A stretch of DNA of 64,000 nt from Luteolibacter pohnpeiensis (GTDB lineage Bacteria > Verrucomicrobiota > Verrucomicrobiia > Verrucomicrobiales > Akkermansiaceae), in assembly GCF_016595435.1 (NCBI RefSeq), contig NZ_JAENIJ010000008.1:103024-167023 (forward strand), written 5' to 3'. A model generated the notes under the pieces. The model was not told the origin of the DNA. It did no database searches and saw only the letters and a program-made list of their open reading frames with translations. Within the stretch, counting starts at the first letter, position 1, and each line of letters begins with the position of its first letter. This document shows, in pieces, positions 44,656 to 53,932 of the stretch. The position numbers and the translations under genes are program-made.

Positions 44656-45645
44656 ATGAAAGCGTTCACCATGTTTTTGCTGACGGCCATGTTGCCACTG
44701 GGTGCCATGGCTCAGGAGGATCGGCTTTATGTAAACGATAAGAAGGTTCCCGAAAATCTCCAGGATCTGGAGGCGATCCAGTCGGCTCTGATCAAAGCGT
44801 TGCCTCATGCACGGAAGGCAACAGTCTGCCTCGAAATTGCAGAAGGCTCAGGCAGCGGCGTGATTGTTTCACCAGAGGGGCTGATTCTAACAGCTGCGCA
44901 CGTCAGCGGCGGGGTGGGAAGAAAGGTCAAGGTGATCATGGAAGATGGCACCGAGCACGATGGCGAAAGTCTCGGATTGGTTTCGAATACGGATGCCGCC
45001 ATGGTGAAAATCACCGATTCAAAAGGTGGCCCGTATCCTTTCGTCGAACTGGATCGCAATGACCAGACACGCTTGGGCGACTGGGTTTTTGCGTTGGGGC
45101 ATTCCGGTGGTTTTGACAAGGCACGCGGATCGGTTCTGCGGCTGGGGCGCCTGGTTCGCATTTCGCCTTCAACCTTTCAGTCCGATTGCTCACTGATCGG
45201 CGGTGATTCAGGCGGCCCGTTGTTTGATTTGAATGGCAAGCTGATCGGCATTCACTCCCGCGTAGGCACGAACCTGCCAGTGAACATGCACGTTCCCATG
45301 TCGGAGTTCACCGCTCATTGGGATGAGATGCTGGCATCGCAGTTTCTTGGCGATGGTCCATTTGCCGAGAGGCCTAAAAAAGGCTCCGGTTTTCTTGGCG
45401 TGGCTGCGGAACCACGCCCGGAGGGAGGCTTGTCGGTCACCAAAGTCGGCCGTGAATCGCCGGCTGAAGAAGCGGGGATCGAAGAAGGAGATGTGATTTT
45501 GAAATTCAACGACACCGAGCTCACCACCAAGGATCAATTGGTGGAGCTTTTGGATGAGATGGCTGCCGGTGATCCACTGCAGCTCGAAATGCTGAGGAAA
45601 AACGGCAAAGAGGAAACCCTGAAATTGAGACTTGGTGAACGCTAA
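44656..45645 (+). CDS. HtrA/DegP-type serine protease with PDZ
   Basis: A 329-residue exported serine protease. The signal peptide is residues 1-19 (AMA-QED). The triad is complete: His82 in LTAAHV, Asp113 in NTDAAMVKI and Ser185 in GDSGGPLF. One PDZ domain (about 238-325) opens with FLGVAAEPRPEGGLSV and has AEEAGIEEGDVILKFNDTEL. HtrA proteases degrade or refold damaged envelope proteins. The ATG at 44656 is chosen over a GTG at 44641, as it gives a clean signal peptide. The next gene, a pseudoprotease, starts 11 nt before this one ends. Confidence 0.9.
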   Translation: MKAFTMFLLTAMLPLGAMAQEDRLYVNDKKVPENLQDLEAIQSALIKALPHARKATVCLEIAEGSGSGVIVSPEGLILTAAHVSGGVGRKVKVIMEDGTEHDGESLGLVSNTDAAMVKITDSKGGPYPFVELDRNDQTRLGDWVFALGHSGGFDKARGSVLRLGRLVRISPSTFQSDCSLIGGDSGGPLFDLNGKLIGIHSRVGTNLPVNMHVPMSEFTAHWDEMLASQFLGDGPFAERPKKGSGFLGVAAEPRPEGGLSVTKVGRESPAEEAGIEEGDVILKFNDTELTTKDQLVELLDEMAAGDPLQLEMLRKNGKEETLKLRLGER

Positions 45646-46612
45646 ACTGATTCCATTCATACTGTTGCTTGCTGGGTCATTGCAGGCAGCCCAGACCCTG
45701 GAAACGGCCAATCGTCGGAATGGAAATTCAGTCGTGGCGGCTTTTGAAATGCAACGCCAGGTCCTTCAGACATCGAGTGCGGTGATTCTGGATAAACGCG
45801 CCGAGATTGGATATGGCGTGGTGATTTCAGCAGACGGCTACATCCTGGCGAAGGCGAGCGAGCTTGTTGGAGTGAGCAATCTTTGGGTTCGGGTGGATAC
45901 CGATCTTTATCGCGAGGTGAAGCTGCTCGGCACGGATGAGGATTGGGATGTGGCCTTACTGAAAATCGAGGCGACGGATCTAACACCGGTCAGTTATGCG
46001 CCATCGAGCGATGTGCCCCAGGGAACGTGGGTGGTCGCGAACGGTGCAACCAGCCTCAAAGCCAGGCGTGCCTTGGTCGGCATCATCAGCGCGAAAACCC
46101 GAACCATCCCCGATGGTGGTGGTAATCTGGGGATTTCCATTCAGGAAAAGTCGGGTGCCGTCATCATCGAAGATTTGGACCCGAAAGGCGGCGCCAGTTT
46201 GGCGGGGCTGAAGAAGGACGATCAGATCGTTGAAATAGACGGCCATCAAATCGGCAGTTTCGATGATGTGGTTGAAGTGATGAAGGAGCGCCGCGCAGGC
46301 ACGGCGGTGAAAATGATGGTCTTGAGAGACGGCAAGGAAATCACTGCGGAGCCCTTGCTCAAACCTGGCCCTTTGACTCGAAATGACACGATGAGTGGTG
46401 CGTTTTCACAGCGGCGGAGCGGATTTCCTCGTGTACTGCAGCACGACATCATCGCTAACAAGGAGATGATCGGTGGTCCGTTGCTCGACTTGCAGGGCAG
46501 GTGCCTGGGCATGAACATCGCGCGGGCAAATCGTGCGGAAAGTTATGCCATCCCGGTCGAGGATTTGAAGAAACTGGCCGAGCGTTTGATGAAGCAATAC
46601 AGCAACGGCTGA
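45635..46612 (+). CDS. HtrA-like pseudoprotease with internal PDZ
   Basis: A 325-residue exported HtrA-like protein that looks catalytically dead. In the His position (GYILAKAS, aligned with GYILTNAH) there is Ser75, and in the Ser position (KEMIGGPLLDL, aligned with GNSGGPLLNL) there is Ile279. Asp105 is kept. The PDZ domain (about 172-240: GAVIIEDLDPKGGASLAGLK and DQIVEIDGHQIGSFDD) lies between strand GIISAKTR and the strand with GGPLL, so inside the second barrel rather than after it. The start is GTG at 45635, overlapping the active protease by 11 nt. It probably works as a partner, adaptor or inhibitor of that protease. Confidence 0.84.
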   Translation: MNAKLIPFILLLAGSLQAAQTLETANRRNGNSVVAAFEMQRQVLQTSSAVILDKRAEIGYGVVISADGYILAKASELVGVSNLWVRVDTDLYREVKLLGTDEDWDVALLKIEATDLTPVSYAPSSDVPQGTWVVANGATSLKARRALVGIISAKTRTIPDGGGNLGISIQEKSGAVIIEDLDPKGGASLAGLKKDDQIVEIDGHQIGSFDDVVEVMKERRAGTAVKMMVLRDGKEITAEPLLKPGPLTRNDTMSGAFSQRRSGFPRVLQHDIIANKEMIGGPLLDLQGRCLGMNIARANRAESYAIPVEDLKKLAERLMKQYSNG

Positions 46613-46663
46613 CTTAATCCGACATTTGCACTGCAGATCCTGACGGCTTTCCGCTTGCGAATC

Positions 46664-46930
46664 ATGATGGCTCCGCGCAGCGTTTTCGGCATGGTGAATG
46701 CGAGTGAGGTCTTGGATTGGCTTTCGGCTGAGGAGCTATTGGAAATCGAAGACGGATTTCCCGAGGACGGCGATTTATTTGCCGCTGGTTTGGATTCGAT
46801 GGCGGTGATGCAACTCGTGGTTCTCGCTGAAGAAAAATACGGCGTGGTGCTTGGCCCCGCAGATATCAATCGCGAAAATCTGGCAACAGCCCAAGCGTTG
46901 GCAGAGTTGATTTGCCGGAAGCAGTCATGA
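46664..46930 (+). CDS. Acyl carrier protein-like protein
   Basis: An 88-residue carrier protein. The phosphopantetheine serine is in DLFAAGLDSMAVMQL (DSM in place of the usual DSL). The fold is otherwise normal: an acidic first helix region (LSAEELLEIEDGFPEDG), and the later helices VVLAEEKYGVVLGPADIN and LATAQALAELI. A shorter start at 46691 is possible. It overlaps the flavin oxidoreductase gene by four bases (ATGA at 46927-46930), so the two are coupled. It is not next to fatty-acid genes, which suggests a dedicated pathway. The 52 nt upstream show no promoter that I can name. Confidence 0.85.
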   Translation: MMAPRSVFGMVNASEVLDWLSAEELLEIEDGFPEDGDLFAAGLDSMAVMQLVVLAEEKYGVVLGPADINRENLATAQALAELICRKQS

Positions 46931-48159
46931 ATCCGGAACCCGTGGCATACGATGTGGCGGTGGTCGGTGGTGGCAGTGCCGGTCTCGCCGCTGCTGTAAC
47001 TGCGGCTCGCCTCGGTGCCCGGACCATTTTGTTAGAGCGTTACGGTTTCCTCGGAGGAATGGGGACTGCCTCGCTGGTGCATACCTTTTGCGGCCTCTAT
47101 CTTCAAGGTGAGGTTGGAAATCCGGTTCTCGCCAATTCCGGATTTGCTGAGGAAATGGCGCGGCGCATGATTGCCGCGACAGGCCTCGGCCCGATTCGCA
47201 TGGGGCGGGTGGAAGTTCTGCCCCAACATCCGGTCGAGTTTGTGAACATCGCGGATGAGCTGGTCGCCAACGAACCGCATCTAACCGTTCGATTCCACTC
47301 CGAAGTCGTGTCAGTGAAACGGGAAAATTCGCTCTGGTCATTCGGTTTGGCGGGGCGAGGCGGATCTGAGTTTCTCAATGCCAAGGCGTTGGTCGATGCA
47401 TCCGGCGATGCGGTGGTTGCCGATTTTCTGGAGTGTGAAACGGAAATGACCCACGCTCCACGATTGCAAAGGCCAGCCTACGTGTTCGGCATTCAAGGCG
47501 TGGTCGGCTTTGACGATGCCATGCGGTTGAGGATTGCGGGCACGGTGGTCGAAGGCATCCGGTGTGGGCAGCTGTCCAAAGCAACGTTGGGCCTGAGTTT
47601 CAGAGCATCGGGTCGCGCAGGGGAAATTTTTGGCACGATTGATCTAACAGGCGGCGAGGATACTGCAAATTACGATCCGTTAGACGCAGCATGCCTCGGG
47701 CAATTGGAGCTTTCAGGACGTCGGATTGCATCCGATGCCATCCGCTACCTGAAGGAAAATGCGGATCACTGGAGTCATGCCTACGTGAGCCACTGGCCGG
47801 TGCGAGCGGGCGTGCGTGAAAGTCGACGCTGGATGGGTGAATATGTTCTAACAGGTGACGATATCCGGCAGTCCCGACGTTTTGAGGATGAGATCGCGTT
47901 GGCCGCCTGGCCGATGGAATTTCGAGAGAATGCCAAAGGGCCGAAGTTGAAATTTCCAATGGACCAGAAGCCTGCCGGGATTCCTTTGCGTTGCTTGAAG
48001 CCGAAGGGGATGGATGGGATTTTCGTCGCTGGCCGTTGTATTTCAGCCGACCACGAAGCGCACGCATCAATCCGGGTGATGGGCACTTGTTTCGCCACCG
48101 GAGAAGCCGCCGGTAAAGCGGCGGCCGGATTCGCAAAGAACGACGCGTCGAAATTCTAA
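46927..48159 (+). CDS. FAD-dependent oxidoreductase (FAD_oxidored family)
   Basis: A 410-residue flavoprotein. The dinucleotide-binding motif is VAVVGGGSAGLAAAVTAARLG (about 9-29), followed by TILLERYGFLGGMGTASLVH, typical of the PF12831 group. Later strands include VDASGDAVVADFL and the C-terminal GIFVAGRCISADHEAHASIR-V-MGTC, which contacts the flavin. The natural substrate is unknown; the coupling to a carrier protein suggests that it oxidises an acyl group tethered to that carrier. The start is fixed by the ATGA overlap. It converges on the NUDIX gene after a 5-nt gap. Confidence 0.87.
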   Translation: MNPEPVAYDVAVVGGGSAGLAAAVTAARLGARTILLERYGFLGGMGTASLVHTFCGLYLQGEVGNPVLANSGFAEEMARRMIAATGLGPIRMGRVEVLPQHPVEFVNIADELVANEPHLTVRFHSEVVSVKRENSLWSFGLAGRGGSEFLNAKALVDASGDAVVADFLECETEMTHAPRLQRPAYVFGIQGVVGFDDAMRLRIAGTVVEGIRCGQLSKATLGLSFRASGRAGEIFGTIDLTGGEDTANYDPLDAACLGQLELSGRRIASDAIRYLKENADHWSHAYVSHWPVRAGVRESRRWMGEYVLTGDDIRQSRRFEDEIALAAWPMEFRENAKGPKLKFPMDQKPAGIPLRCLKPKGMDGIFVAGRCISADHEAHASIRVMGTCFATGEAAGKAAAGFAKNDASKF

Positions 48160-48164
48160 CAACC

Positions 48165-48680
48165 TCAGGATCTCAGAGGGTCGCTAGAGAGATCGGTGGC
48201 AATCTCACGCGTTATCAAAGTTTCGCCCTCGAAGGCAAATTTGCCGAGGAAACTTTGATTTTCTAACAAAAGAGGAAGCCAATACCGATCGTCTTCCCAC
48301 ATCCGGTCGTAGGGAATTTTATCAAGCGGAGTCCAGACCGGGACTGCCTCCTCGGTTTCCGTGGGAATGCCGGTGAAATCGTCGGCGCGATAGACGTGGC
48401 AGAGGATGTGCGGCACTTCTTGGCTCATCCAAAAGTGCAGCTCGCCGAGCTTGCGCGGATCGGCAGGAGTCACGTGAAGTTCCTCCTGCGTTTCGCGAAT
48501 CGCAGCCTGAAGCGGTGTCTCGCCGGGATCGATTTTCCCGCCGGGACCGTTGATTTTGCCCGCTCCGAGGCCGCGTTTTTTTTCGATCAAAAGAATCCGC
48601 CCGTCCCGGATGATGAACATGATGGTCGCCTGGATCTCTGGAATCCAGCGCGACCAATCGATGAGGGAGGGCGGTTTCAA
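48165..48680 (-). CDS. NUDIX hydrolase, MutT-like
   Basis: A 171-residue NUDIX hydrolase. The box is complete: GGKIDPGETPLQAAIRETQEEL. The preceding LLIEKKRGLGAGKINGPGGK is close to 8-oxo-dGTP diphosphatases (MTH1-like). The start is a TTG at 48680: the residues before the internal ATG (DWSRWIPEIQATIMFIIRDG) belong to the conserved first strand. It lies 3 nt after gcvP stop, so it is the last gene of the glycine cleavage operon. A role in clearing oxidised nucleotides is likely; a link to glycine metabolism is not evident from the sequence. Confidence 0.87.
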   Translation of the reverse strand: MKPPSLIDWSRWIPEIQATIMFIIRDGRILLIEKKRGLGAGKINGPGGKIDPGETPLQAAIRETQEELHVTPADPRKLGELHFWMSQEVPHILCHVYRADDFTGIPTETEEAVPVWTPLDKIPYDRMWEDDRYWLPLLLENQSFLGKFAFEGETLITREIATDLSSDPLRS

Positions 48681-48683
48681 AAC

Positions 48684-51512
48684 TCAGGCTCCAGCAGCAG
48701 CGGCGTAGGCTTCCACCGTGTCGCAGGTGCAGACCAGGTTACGATCGCCGTGAACGTTGTCGATCCGTCCCAGGTATGGCCAGAACTTGTGCTGGCGCAG
48801 GTAAGGGAGCGGGAACGCTGCTTGTTCGCGGGTGTAAACATGAGTCCACTCGTTGCCGCAAATCACCTCGGTCGGGTGCGGAGCGTTCTTGAGCAGGTTG
48901 TCATTGGCATCGGCTTCACCACGGATGATGGCGGTGATTTCACCGTGGATCGAAATCATTGCGTCGCAGAAACGATCCAGCTCAGCTTTCGATTCCGATT
49001 CAGTCGGCTCGATCATCAAAGTTCCACCAACCGGCCAGGACATGGTCGGGGAGTGGAATCCGTAATCCATCAGGCGCTTTGCGACGTCTTCCACCGTCAC
49101 ACCGCTTTGATCGGACAACGGACGGACGTCGATGATGCACTCGTGGGCGACGAGACCTTCGTTGCCGGTGTAGAGGATCGGGAAAAACTCAGCCAAGCGG
49201 CGTGCGATGTAGTTGGCACCCAGAATTGCCGACTGAGTCGCTTCGGTCAGGCCCTCGGTTCCCATCATCGCGATATACATCCACGAAATGGTGTTGATCG
49301 AGGCGCTGCCCCATGGTGCGGAGCAAACGGCATTGGCTTTGTTTTCCAAGGTGGCGTGTCCCGGAAGGAACGGCACCAGTTGCGATGCCACACCGATCGG
49401 GCCGACGCCCGGGCCACCGCCGCCGTGCGGAATGCAGAACGTTTTGTGCAGGTTGAGGTGGCACACATCCGCGCCGATGAAGCCGGGCGAAGTGAGTCCG
49501 ACCTGCGCGTTCATGTTCGCGCCGTCCATGTAAACCTGACCGCCTGCTTCGTGGATGATTTCGCAAATGCTGCGGATCGTTTCCTCGAACACACCGTGGG
49601 TCGATGGATAGGTCACCATCAATGCGGCGAGATTGTCGCGATGCTTCTCGGTGAGAGCCGCCAGGTCTTGCATGTCGATGTTGCCGTTTTCATCGCACTT
49701 CACGCCGACCACCTTCATGCCCACCATGACGGCGGACGCCGGGTTGGTGCCGTGCGCGGAAACGGGGATGAGGCAGATGTTGCGGTGATCGTCACCGCGC
49801 GACTTGTGATAGCTGCGAATGGCCAGCAATCCGGCGTATTCGCCTTGCGAACCGGCGTTCGGTTGCAGGGAAACGGCGGCGAAACCGGTGATTTCCGCGA
49901 GCCAGTCTTCGAGCAGGCTGAGCATTTCACGGTAGCCCACGGTTTGGGCTTCTGGCGCAAACGGGTGAATGCTGGAAACTTCCGGCCAGCTGAGCGGCAT
50001 CATTTCCGAGGTCGCGTTCAGCTTCATCGTGCAGGAACCGAGGGCGATCATCGACTCGTTGAGTGCAAGGTCGCGCGATTCCAGGCGCTTCAGGTAGCGC
50101 AGCATTTCCGTTTCGGAATGATACGAATTGAAGGCCTTCTGAGTGAGGAACGGCGTATTTCGAGAAAGCGAATCCGGCCAAGCGGTGCCGGTGCTTGCTT
50201 CCGGTGCGCTGGCACCGAATGCAGCGGCGAGAGCGGCGATTTCCTCCAGCGTGGTCGTCTCGTCACACGAAATGCCGAGGTGATCGGCATCGATCGAGCG
50301 AAGGTTGAATCCAGCTTCCAGAGCGGCAGCGAGGTAAGTCGCGGCTTTGCCTGGAACCTTGGCGACCAAGGTGTCGAAAAACGGACCTTCCTCGATGGCG
50401 ATGCCCGCTTTTTCGAGCGCTGCCTTGAGGGCCGCCGTTTTCGAGTGCACTTCGTTGGCGATGTGGATCAAGCCCTCTGGGCCGTGGTAAACGGCGAACA
50501 TGGAGGCCATGACGGCGAGCAAAACCTGCGCGGTGCAAATGTTGGAGGTCGCCTTGTCGCGGCGGATGTGCTGCTCGCGGGTTTGCAATGCCAAACGGTA
50601 GCCTGGTTTGCCGTAGGGATCGACCGAAACACCGATGATCCGGCCTGGCATTTTGCGCTTGAGAGCGTCTTTACACGCCATGAATCCAGCGTGTGGACCA
50701 CCAAAGCCCATCGGCACGCCGAAACGTTGGGAAGAACCGACGCAGATGTCTGCACCGAATTCGCCCGGTGCCTTCAACACGGTCAGCGCCAGCACGTCAG
50801 CGGCAACGATGTTGACGATGCCGTTTTCGGTGTTCTTGCGGAAGAACGCTTCGAAATCATCGATCCGGCCGCGGGTGTCCGGGTATTGAACCAAAGCGGC
50901 GAACACGCCTTCGGTTGGCTCGAATTTTTCCCAGTCGCCGATGATCACCTCGAGGCCGAGCGGCTCGGTGCGGGTGAGCAGGACGTCGATCGTTTGTGGA
51001 TGGCAGCGATCCGATACCCAGATGGCTTTGCCCTTTGGCTTGCTGGAAAGGGCGAGCGTGACGGCTTCAGCAGCAGCGGTGCCTTCGTCGAGCAATGAGG
51101 CGTTGGCGATGTCGAGACCGGTGAGATCCGTGATCATCGTCTGGAAATTCAGCAACGCCTCGAGACGGCCTTGCGCGATTTCCGCCTGATACGGGGTGTA
51201 AGCGGTGTACCAGCCTGGATTTTCCAGGATGTTGCGCTGGATTACGCCGGGAACGTGGGTGCCGTGGTATCCTTGGCCGATGAAGGATTTGACCACCTGG
51301 TTTTTGCCCATGATGGACTTCAGCCAAGTCAGAGCTTCCTGTTCGGACTTCGGTTCCGGAAGGTTCAATGAGTCATCGAGACGGATGCCAGCGGGCACGG
51401 CTGCGTCAGCAAGGGCGGACAGCGATTCGTAGCCAATATCGCGGAGCATTTCCTCGCGCTCGGAACCAAAGGGGCCGATGTGACGGGAACGGAAATCAAG
51501 TCGAGCGGACAT
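48684..51512 (-). CDS. gcvP: Glycine dehydrogenase (decarboxylating), P protein
   Basis: GcvP decarboxylates glycine and passes the aminomethyl group to the lipoyl arm of GcvH. The 942-residue single-chain form has both halves fused. The PLP lysine is Lys690 in [17 protein letters not shown]. The N-terminal [15 protein letters not shown] and the later [21 protein letters not shown] and AELHSL-like conserved parts agree with the family. It lies 40 nt after gcvH. The long open frame on the other strand is a shadow of this gene. Confidence 0.97.
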   Translation of the reverse strand: MSARLDFRSRHIGPFGSEREEMLRDIGYESLSALADAAVPAGIRLDDSLNLPEPKSEQEALTWLKSIMGKNQVVKSFIGQGYHGTHVPGVIQRNILENPGWYTAYTPYQAEIAQGRLEALLNFQTMITDLTGLDIANASLLDEGTAAAEAVTLALSSKPKGKAIWVSDRCHPQTIDVLLTRTEPLGLEVIIGDWEKFEPTEGVFAALVQYPDTRGRIDDFEAFFRKNTENGIVNIVAADVLALTVLKAPGEFGADICVGSSQRFGVPMGFGGPHAGFMACKDALKRKMPGRIIGVSVDPYGKPGYRLALQTREQHIRRDKATSNICTAQVLLAVMASMFAVYHGPEGLIHIANEVHSKTAALKAALEKAGIAIEEGPFFDTLVAKVPGKAATYLAAALEAGFNLRSIDADHLGISCDETTTLEEIAALAAAFGASAPEASTGTAWPDSLSRNTPFLTQKAFNSYHSETEMLRYLKRLESRDLALNESMIALGSCTMKLNATSEMMPLSWPEVSSIHPFAPEAQTVGYREMLSLLEDWLAEITGFAAVSLQPNAGSQGEYAGLLAIRSYHKSRGDDHRNICLIPVSAHGTNPASAVMVGMKVVGVKCDENGNIDMQDLAALTEKHRDNLAALMVTYPSTHGVFEETIRSICEIIHEAGGQVYMDGANMNAQVGLTSPGFIGADVCHLNLHKTFCIPHGGGGPGVGPIGVASQLVPFLPGHATLENKANAVCSAPWGSASINTISWMYIAMMGTEGLTEATQSAILGANYIARRLAEFFPILYTGNEGLVAHECIIDVRPLSDQSGVTVEDVAKRLMDYGFHSPTMSWPVGGTLMIEPTESESKAELDRFCDAMISIHGEITAIIRGEADANDNLLKNAPHPTEVICGNEWTHVYTREQAAFPLPYLRQHKFWPYLGRIDNVHGDRNLVCTCDTVEAYAAAAGA

Positions 51513-51552
51513 TACTGGGGGTCGAGTGGATCGGGTAGTGAACGGGAAAAAA

Positions 51553-51930
51553 TCAGGAAATGTGTTCGGCGTATGCCTCGGCGGTCAGCATTTCATCAAT
51601 GTCTGCCATGGACTTGATCTGGATTTTGAAAATCCAGCCTTTGCCGTAGGGATCGGTGTTGATCAGGGAAGGATCGGCTTCGACATCCGGGTTGACCTCG
51701 ACGATTTCGCCACCGGCTGGGGCGTAGATATCGCTGGCAGCTTTCACGGACTCAACCACCGCGGTCGGGTCGCCTTTGTCAACGGCTTTGCCGACTTCTG
51801 GGAGCTCGACAAAAACCACGTCAGTCAGTTCTTCCTGGGCGTGATGGCTGATGCCAACGGTGGCGATGTCGCCTTCGAGGAGGACCCATTCGTGGGAAGG
51901 ATTGTAGCGGAGTTCAGCAGGGATGGACAT
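51553..51930 (-). CDS. gcvH: Glycine cleavage system H protein
   Basis: A 125-residue lipoyl carrier that shuttles the aminomethyl group between P, T and L proteins. The lipoylated lysine is Lys63 in [48 protein letters not shown] is the conserved N-terminus. It lies between gcvT and gcvP with gaps of 35 and 40 nt. The L protein (dihydrolipoyl dehydrogenase) is not in this window. Confidence 0.97.
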   Translation of the reverse strand: MSIPAELRYNPSHEWVLLEGDIATVGISHHAQEELTDVVFVELPEVGKAVDKGDPTAVVESVKAASDIYAPAGGEIVEVNPDVEADPSLINTDPYGKGWIFKIQIKSMADIDEMLTAEAYAEHIS

Positions 51931-51965
51931 GGTGTTGGTTGTTGGTTCGTTTTAAAATGGGTGGA

Positions 51966-53045
51966 TCAGGCAGGCTTGTAGAACGGCTTTTTGACGACTT
52001 CTGCAGGGAACAGACGTCCACGGACATCGATGTTCACCTTGGTGCCAATCTTTGCTTGGTCAATCGGCAGGTAGGCCATGCCGATGCCGGTTTTCAGGCT
52101 GGGGGAAAGAACGCCACTGGCAAGCTCGCCGATGACATTTCCTTCTGAATCCTGCACTGGATAGTGTGCGCGTGGTGGTGCGCCTTTGTCGAGGTAACGG
52201 ATGGCGGCGAGTTTTTGCGTCAATCCGTTTGCTTTTTGTTCGGTCAAAACCTCAGAGCCGATGAACGGGCCTTTTTTCAGATCGACGAAAAATCCGAGGC
52301 CGGCTTCGAGCGGAGTTTTGTCCGGTGCGAGGTCATTTCCGTTCAGCGGATAGCCGACTTCCAAGCGCAGGGTATCACGCGCGCCAAGGCCGCATGGCTT
52401 TGCTCCAGCGGCGATGAATTTGTCCCACCACATCGCAGCATCGGCAGCGGGGCAGAAAAACTCGAATCCGTCTTCGCCGGTGTAGCCGGTGCGGCAAACG
52501 TATTCACCGTCGCCAGTTGGGAAAATCTGGTTGCGTGGTGGCAGCGACTCGCCCGGGCATGCGGTGGCGAAAACTTCAGCCGATTTCGGACCCTGAACGG
52601 CCATGCCAGCCCAAAGTCCGCTTTCGTTGCGAAGGGTCGCTTGCGGATCCTGATGGCGGACCATCCAGTCGAAATCTTCCTCGATCATCGATGCGTTGAC
52701 GACCAAAAGGTAGTCCGTTTCTCCCGTGCGGTAAACGATCAGGTCATCGATCACGCCGCCCTTGTCGTTGAGCATGAGCGTGTATTGGCCATGACCGGGG
52801 GCGAGGGTGAGCACGTTGTTGGTGAGCAGACGATTCAACCACTCGGCGGAACTTGGGCCGCTGACCAAGATTTGGCCCATGTGGGAAATGTCGAAAATGC
52901 CGGCATGGGTGCGCACGGCTTCATGCTCGTCCAGGATGGAGGTGTATTGCACCGGCATGTTCCAACCGGCAAAGGGCACAAGGCGTGCGCCAAGCGCAAG
53001 GTGGGAGGCTTCAAGCGGGGTGCGTTTAAGATCGTCAGCGGTCAC
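51966..53045 (-). CDS. gcvT: Aminomethyltransferase (T protein)
   Basis: A 359-residue tetrahydrofolate-dependent aminomethyltransferase. The N-terminus LKRTPLEASHLALGARLVPFAG and then WNMPVQY, SHMGQI, GVIDDLIVYR and the C-terminal glycine-rich barrel with IGELASGVLSPSLKTGIGMAYL are clear. The start is a GTG at 53043-53045 (complement). It is the first gene of gcvT-gcvH-gcvP-NUDIX. The 64 nt to the divergent gene show no glycine riboswitch. Confidence 0.95.
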   Translation of the reverse strand: MTADDLKRTPLEASHLALGARLVPFAGWNMPVQYTSILDEHEAVRTHAGIFDISHMGQILVSGPSSAEWLNRLLTNNVLTLAPGHGQYTLMLNDKGGVIDDLIVYRTGETDYLLVVNASMIEEDFDWMVRHQDPQATLRNESGLWAGMAVQGPKSAEVFATACPGESLPPRNQIFPTGDGEYVCRTGYTGEDGFEFFCPAADAAMWWDKFIAAGAKPCGLGARDTLRLEVGYPLNGNDLAPDKTPLEAGLGFFVDLKKGPFIGSEVLTEQKANGLTQKLAAIRYLDKGAPPRAHYPVQDSEGNVIGELASGVLSPSLKTGIGMAYLPIDQAKIGTKVNIDVRGRLFPAEVVKKPFYKPA

Positions 53046-53109
53046 GCGCGGAGAGTGTGAGAGCGACTGGCGCTTGTCAATCTGGCGAACAGGTGGAAGA
53101 TCGCTGCGT

Positions 53110-53910
53110 ATGGCTTTTCTCGATCGAATGGAACGGCGTTTTGGCTGGTTGGCATTTCCCGGATTTCTGCGGTTCTACGTCCTTTTCCATATTCTGACTT
53201 ATGGATTGCTGCTTATACGCCCTGATCTTCAGGAACTTCTGGTATTTGACAGAGGTCGAATCATGTCAGGCGAGGTTTGGAGGTTGGTTACCTTTCTCTT
53301 TGCTAGCTCGGGGTTCTTGAGTCTGAGCGTCGTCAATATTGTTTTCCTTTTTTTCGTAGTTCAGCTGATCTTCATGTTCAGTGATGGCTTGGAAAGCGTC
53401 TGGGGAACATTTCGGACCTCAATGTATTGCTACTTAGGCATTCTAACTTACATCGTCATCAATTTCCTATTGGGTTCGATCCAGATCGACAGCAAATTCT
53501 ACTTATACTCTTCGGTAATCTTTGCGTTCGCTACCTATTATCCAAAAGTGGAAATTCGTCTGATGATGCTGATACCGGTTCAGGTCAGATTCATCGCGAT
53601 CGGAACAGTATTTCTGATTTTATTGCCAGTTCTTAAGCACCCGATTTCCTTGGTGGTTTGGATTCCACTGCTGCTCATATATTTTTCCAACTACATCTTG
53701 TTCGTCGGGATTCCGGCACTGCGCGGTGGCGCAAGGTTGGCGCAATCGGCGAAACGGCGACGCGCTTTCAAATCCAAGCAAATCCCGGATTCAGAGGCGT
53801 TTCACCGTTGCGCGGTTTGCAAGCGAACCGACGTCTCCGATCCGGAGTTGGAGTTCCGCATCGGTGCCGATGGCAGGGAGTATTGCGAGGAGCATTTGCC
53901 GAAGCCCTGA
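53110..53910 (+). CDS. Rhomboid-like membrane protein with C-terminal zinc-finger-like tail
   Basis: A 266-residue protein with about six hydrophobic segments (between 20 and 215). The loop GEVWRLVTFLFASSGF (54-69) is the rhomboid L1 motif. The active-site segment is YLYSSVIFAFATYYP, where rhomboids have GxSG: Ser134 may match the nucleophile, but the flanking Gly are lost and no catalytic His is seen in the last helix. So it is probably an inactive rhomboid homologue. The soluble tail has CAVCKRTD and YCEEHL, a small Cys/His zinc site. It is divergent from gcvT. Confidence 0.75.
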   Translation: MAFLDRMERRFGWLAFPGFLRFYVLFHILTYGLLLIRPDLQELLVFDRGRIMSGEVWRLVTFLFASSGFLSLSVVNIVFLFFVVQLIFMFSDGLESVWGTFRTSMYCYLGILTYIVINFLLGSIQIDSKFYLYSSVIFAFATYYPKVEIRLMMLIPVQVRFIAIGTVFLILLPVLKHPISLVVWIPLLLIYFSNYILFVGIPALRGGARLAQSAKRRRAFKSKQIPDSEAFHRCAVCKRTDVSDPELEFRIGADGREYCEEHLPKP

Positions 53911-53932
53911 TTCGGGCAACTTCGACAGGAAC

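Noticed and set aside
48396..51098. A 900-codon open frame on the plus strand opposite gcvP
   Set aside because: It is a shadow of gcvP: the minus-strand gene has all family motifs, and the plus-strand translation is His/Arg-rich with no recognisable domain.
53046..53109. A glycine riboswitch before gcvT
   Set aside because: The 64-nt gap is too short and has no tandem aptamer-like structure.
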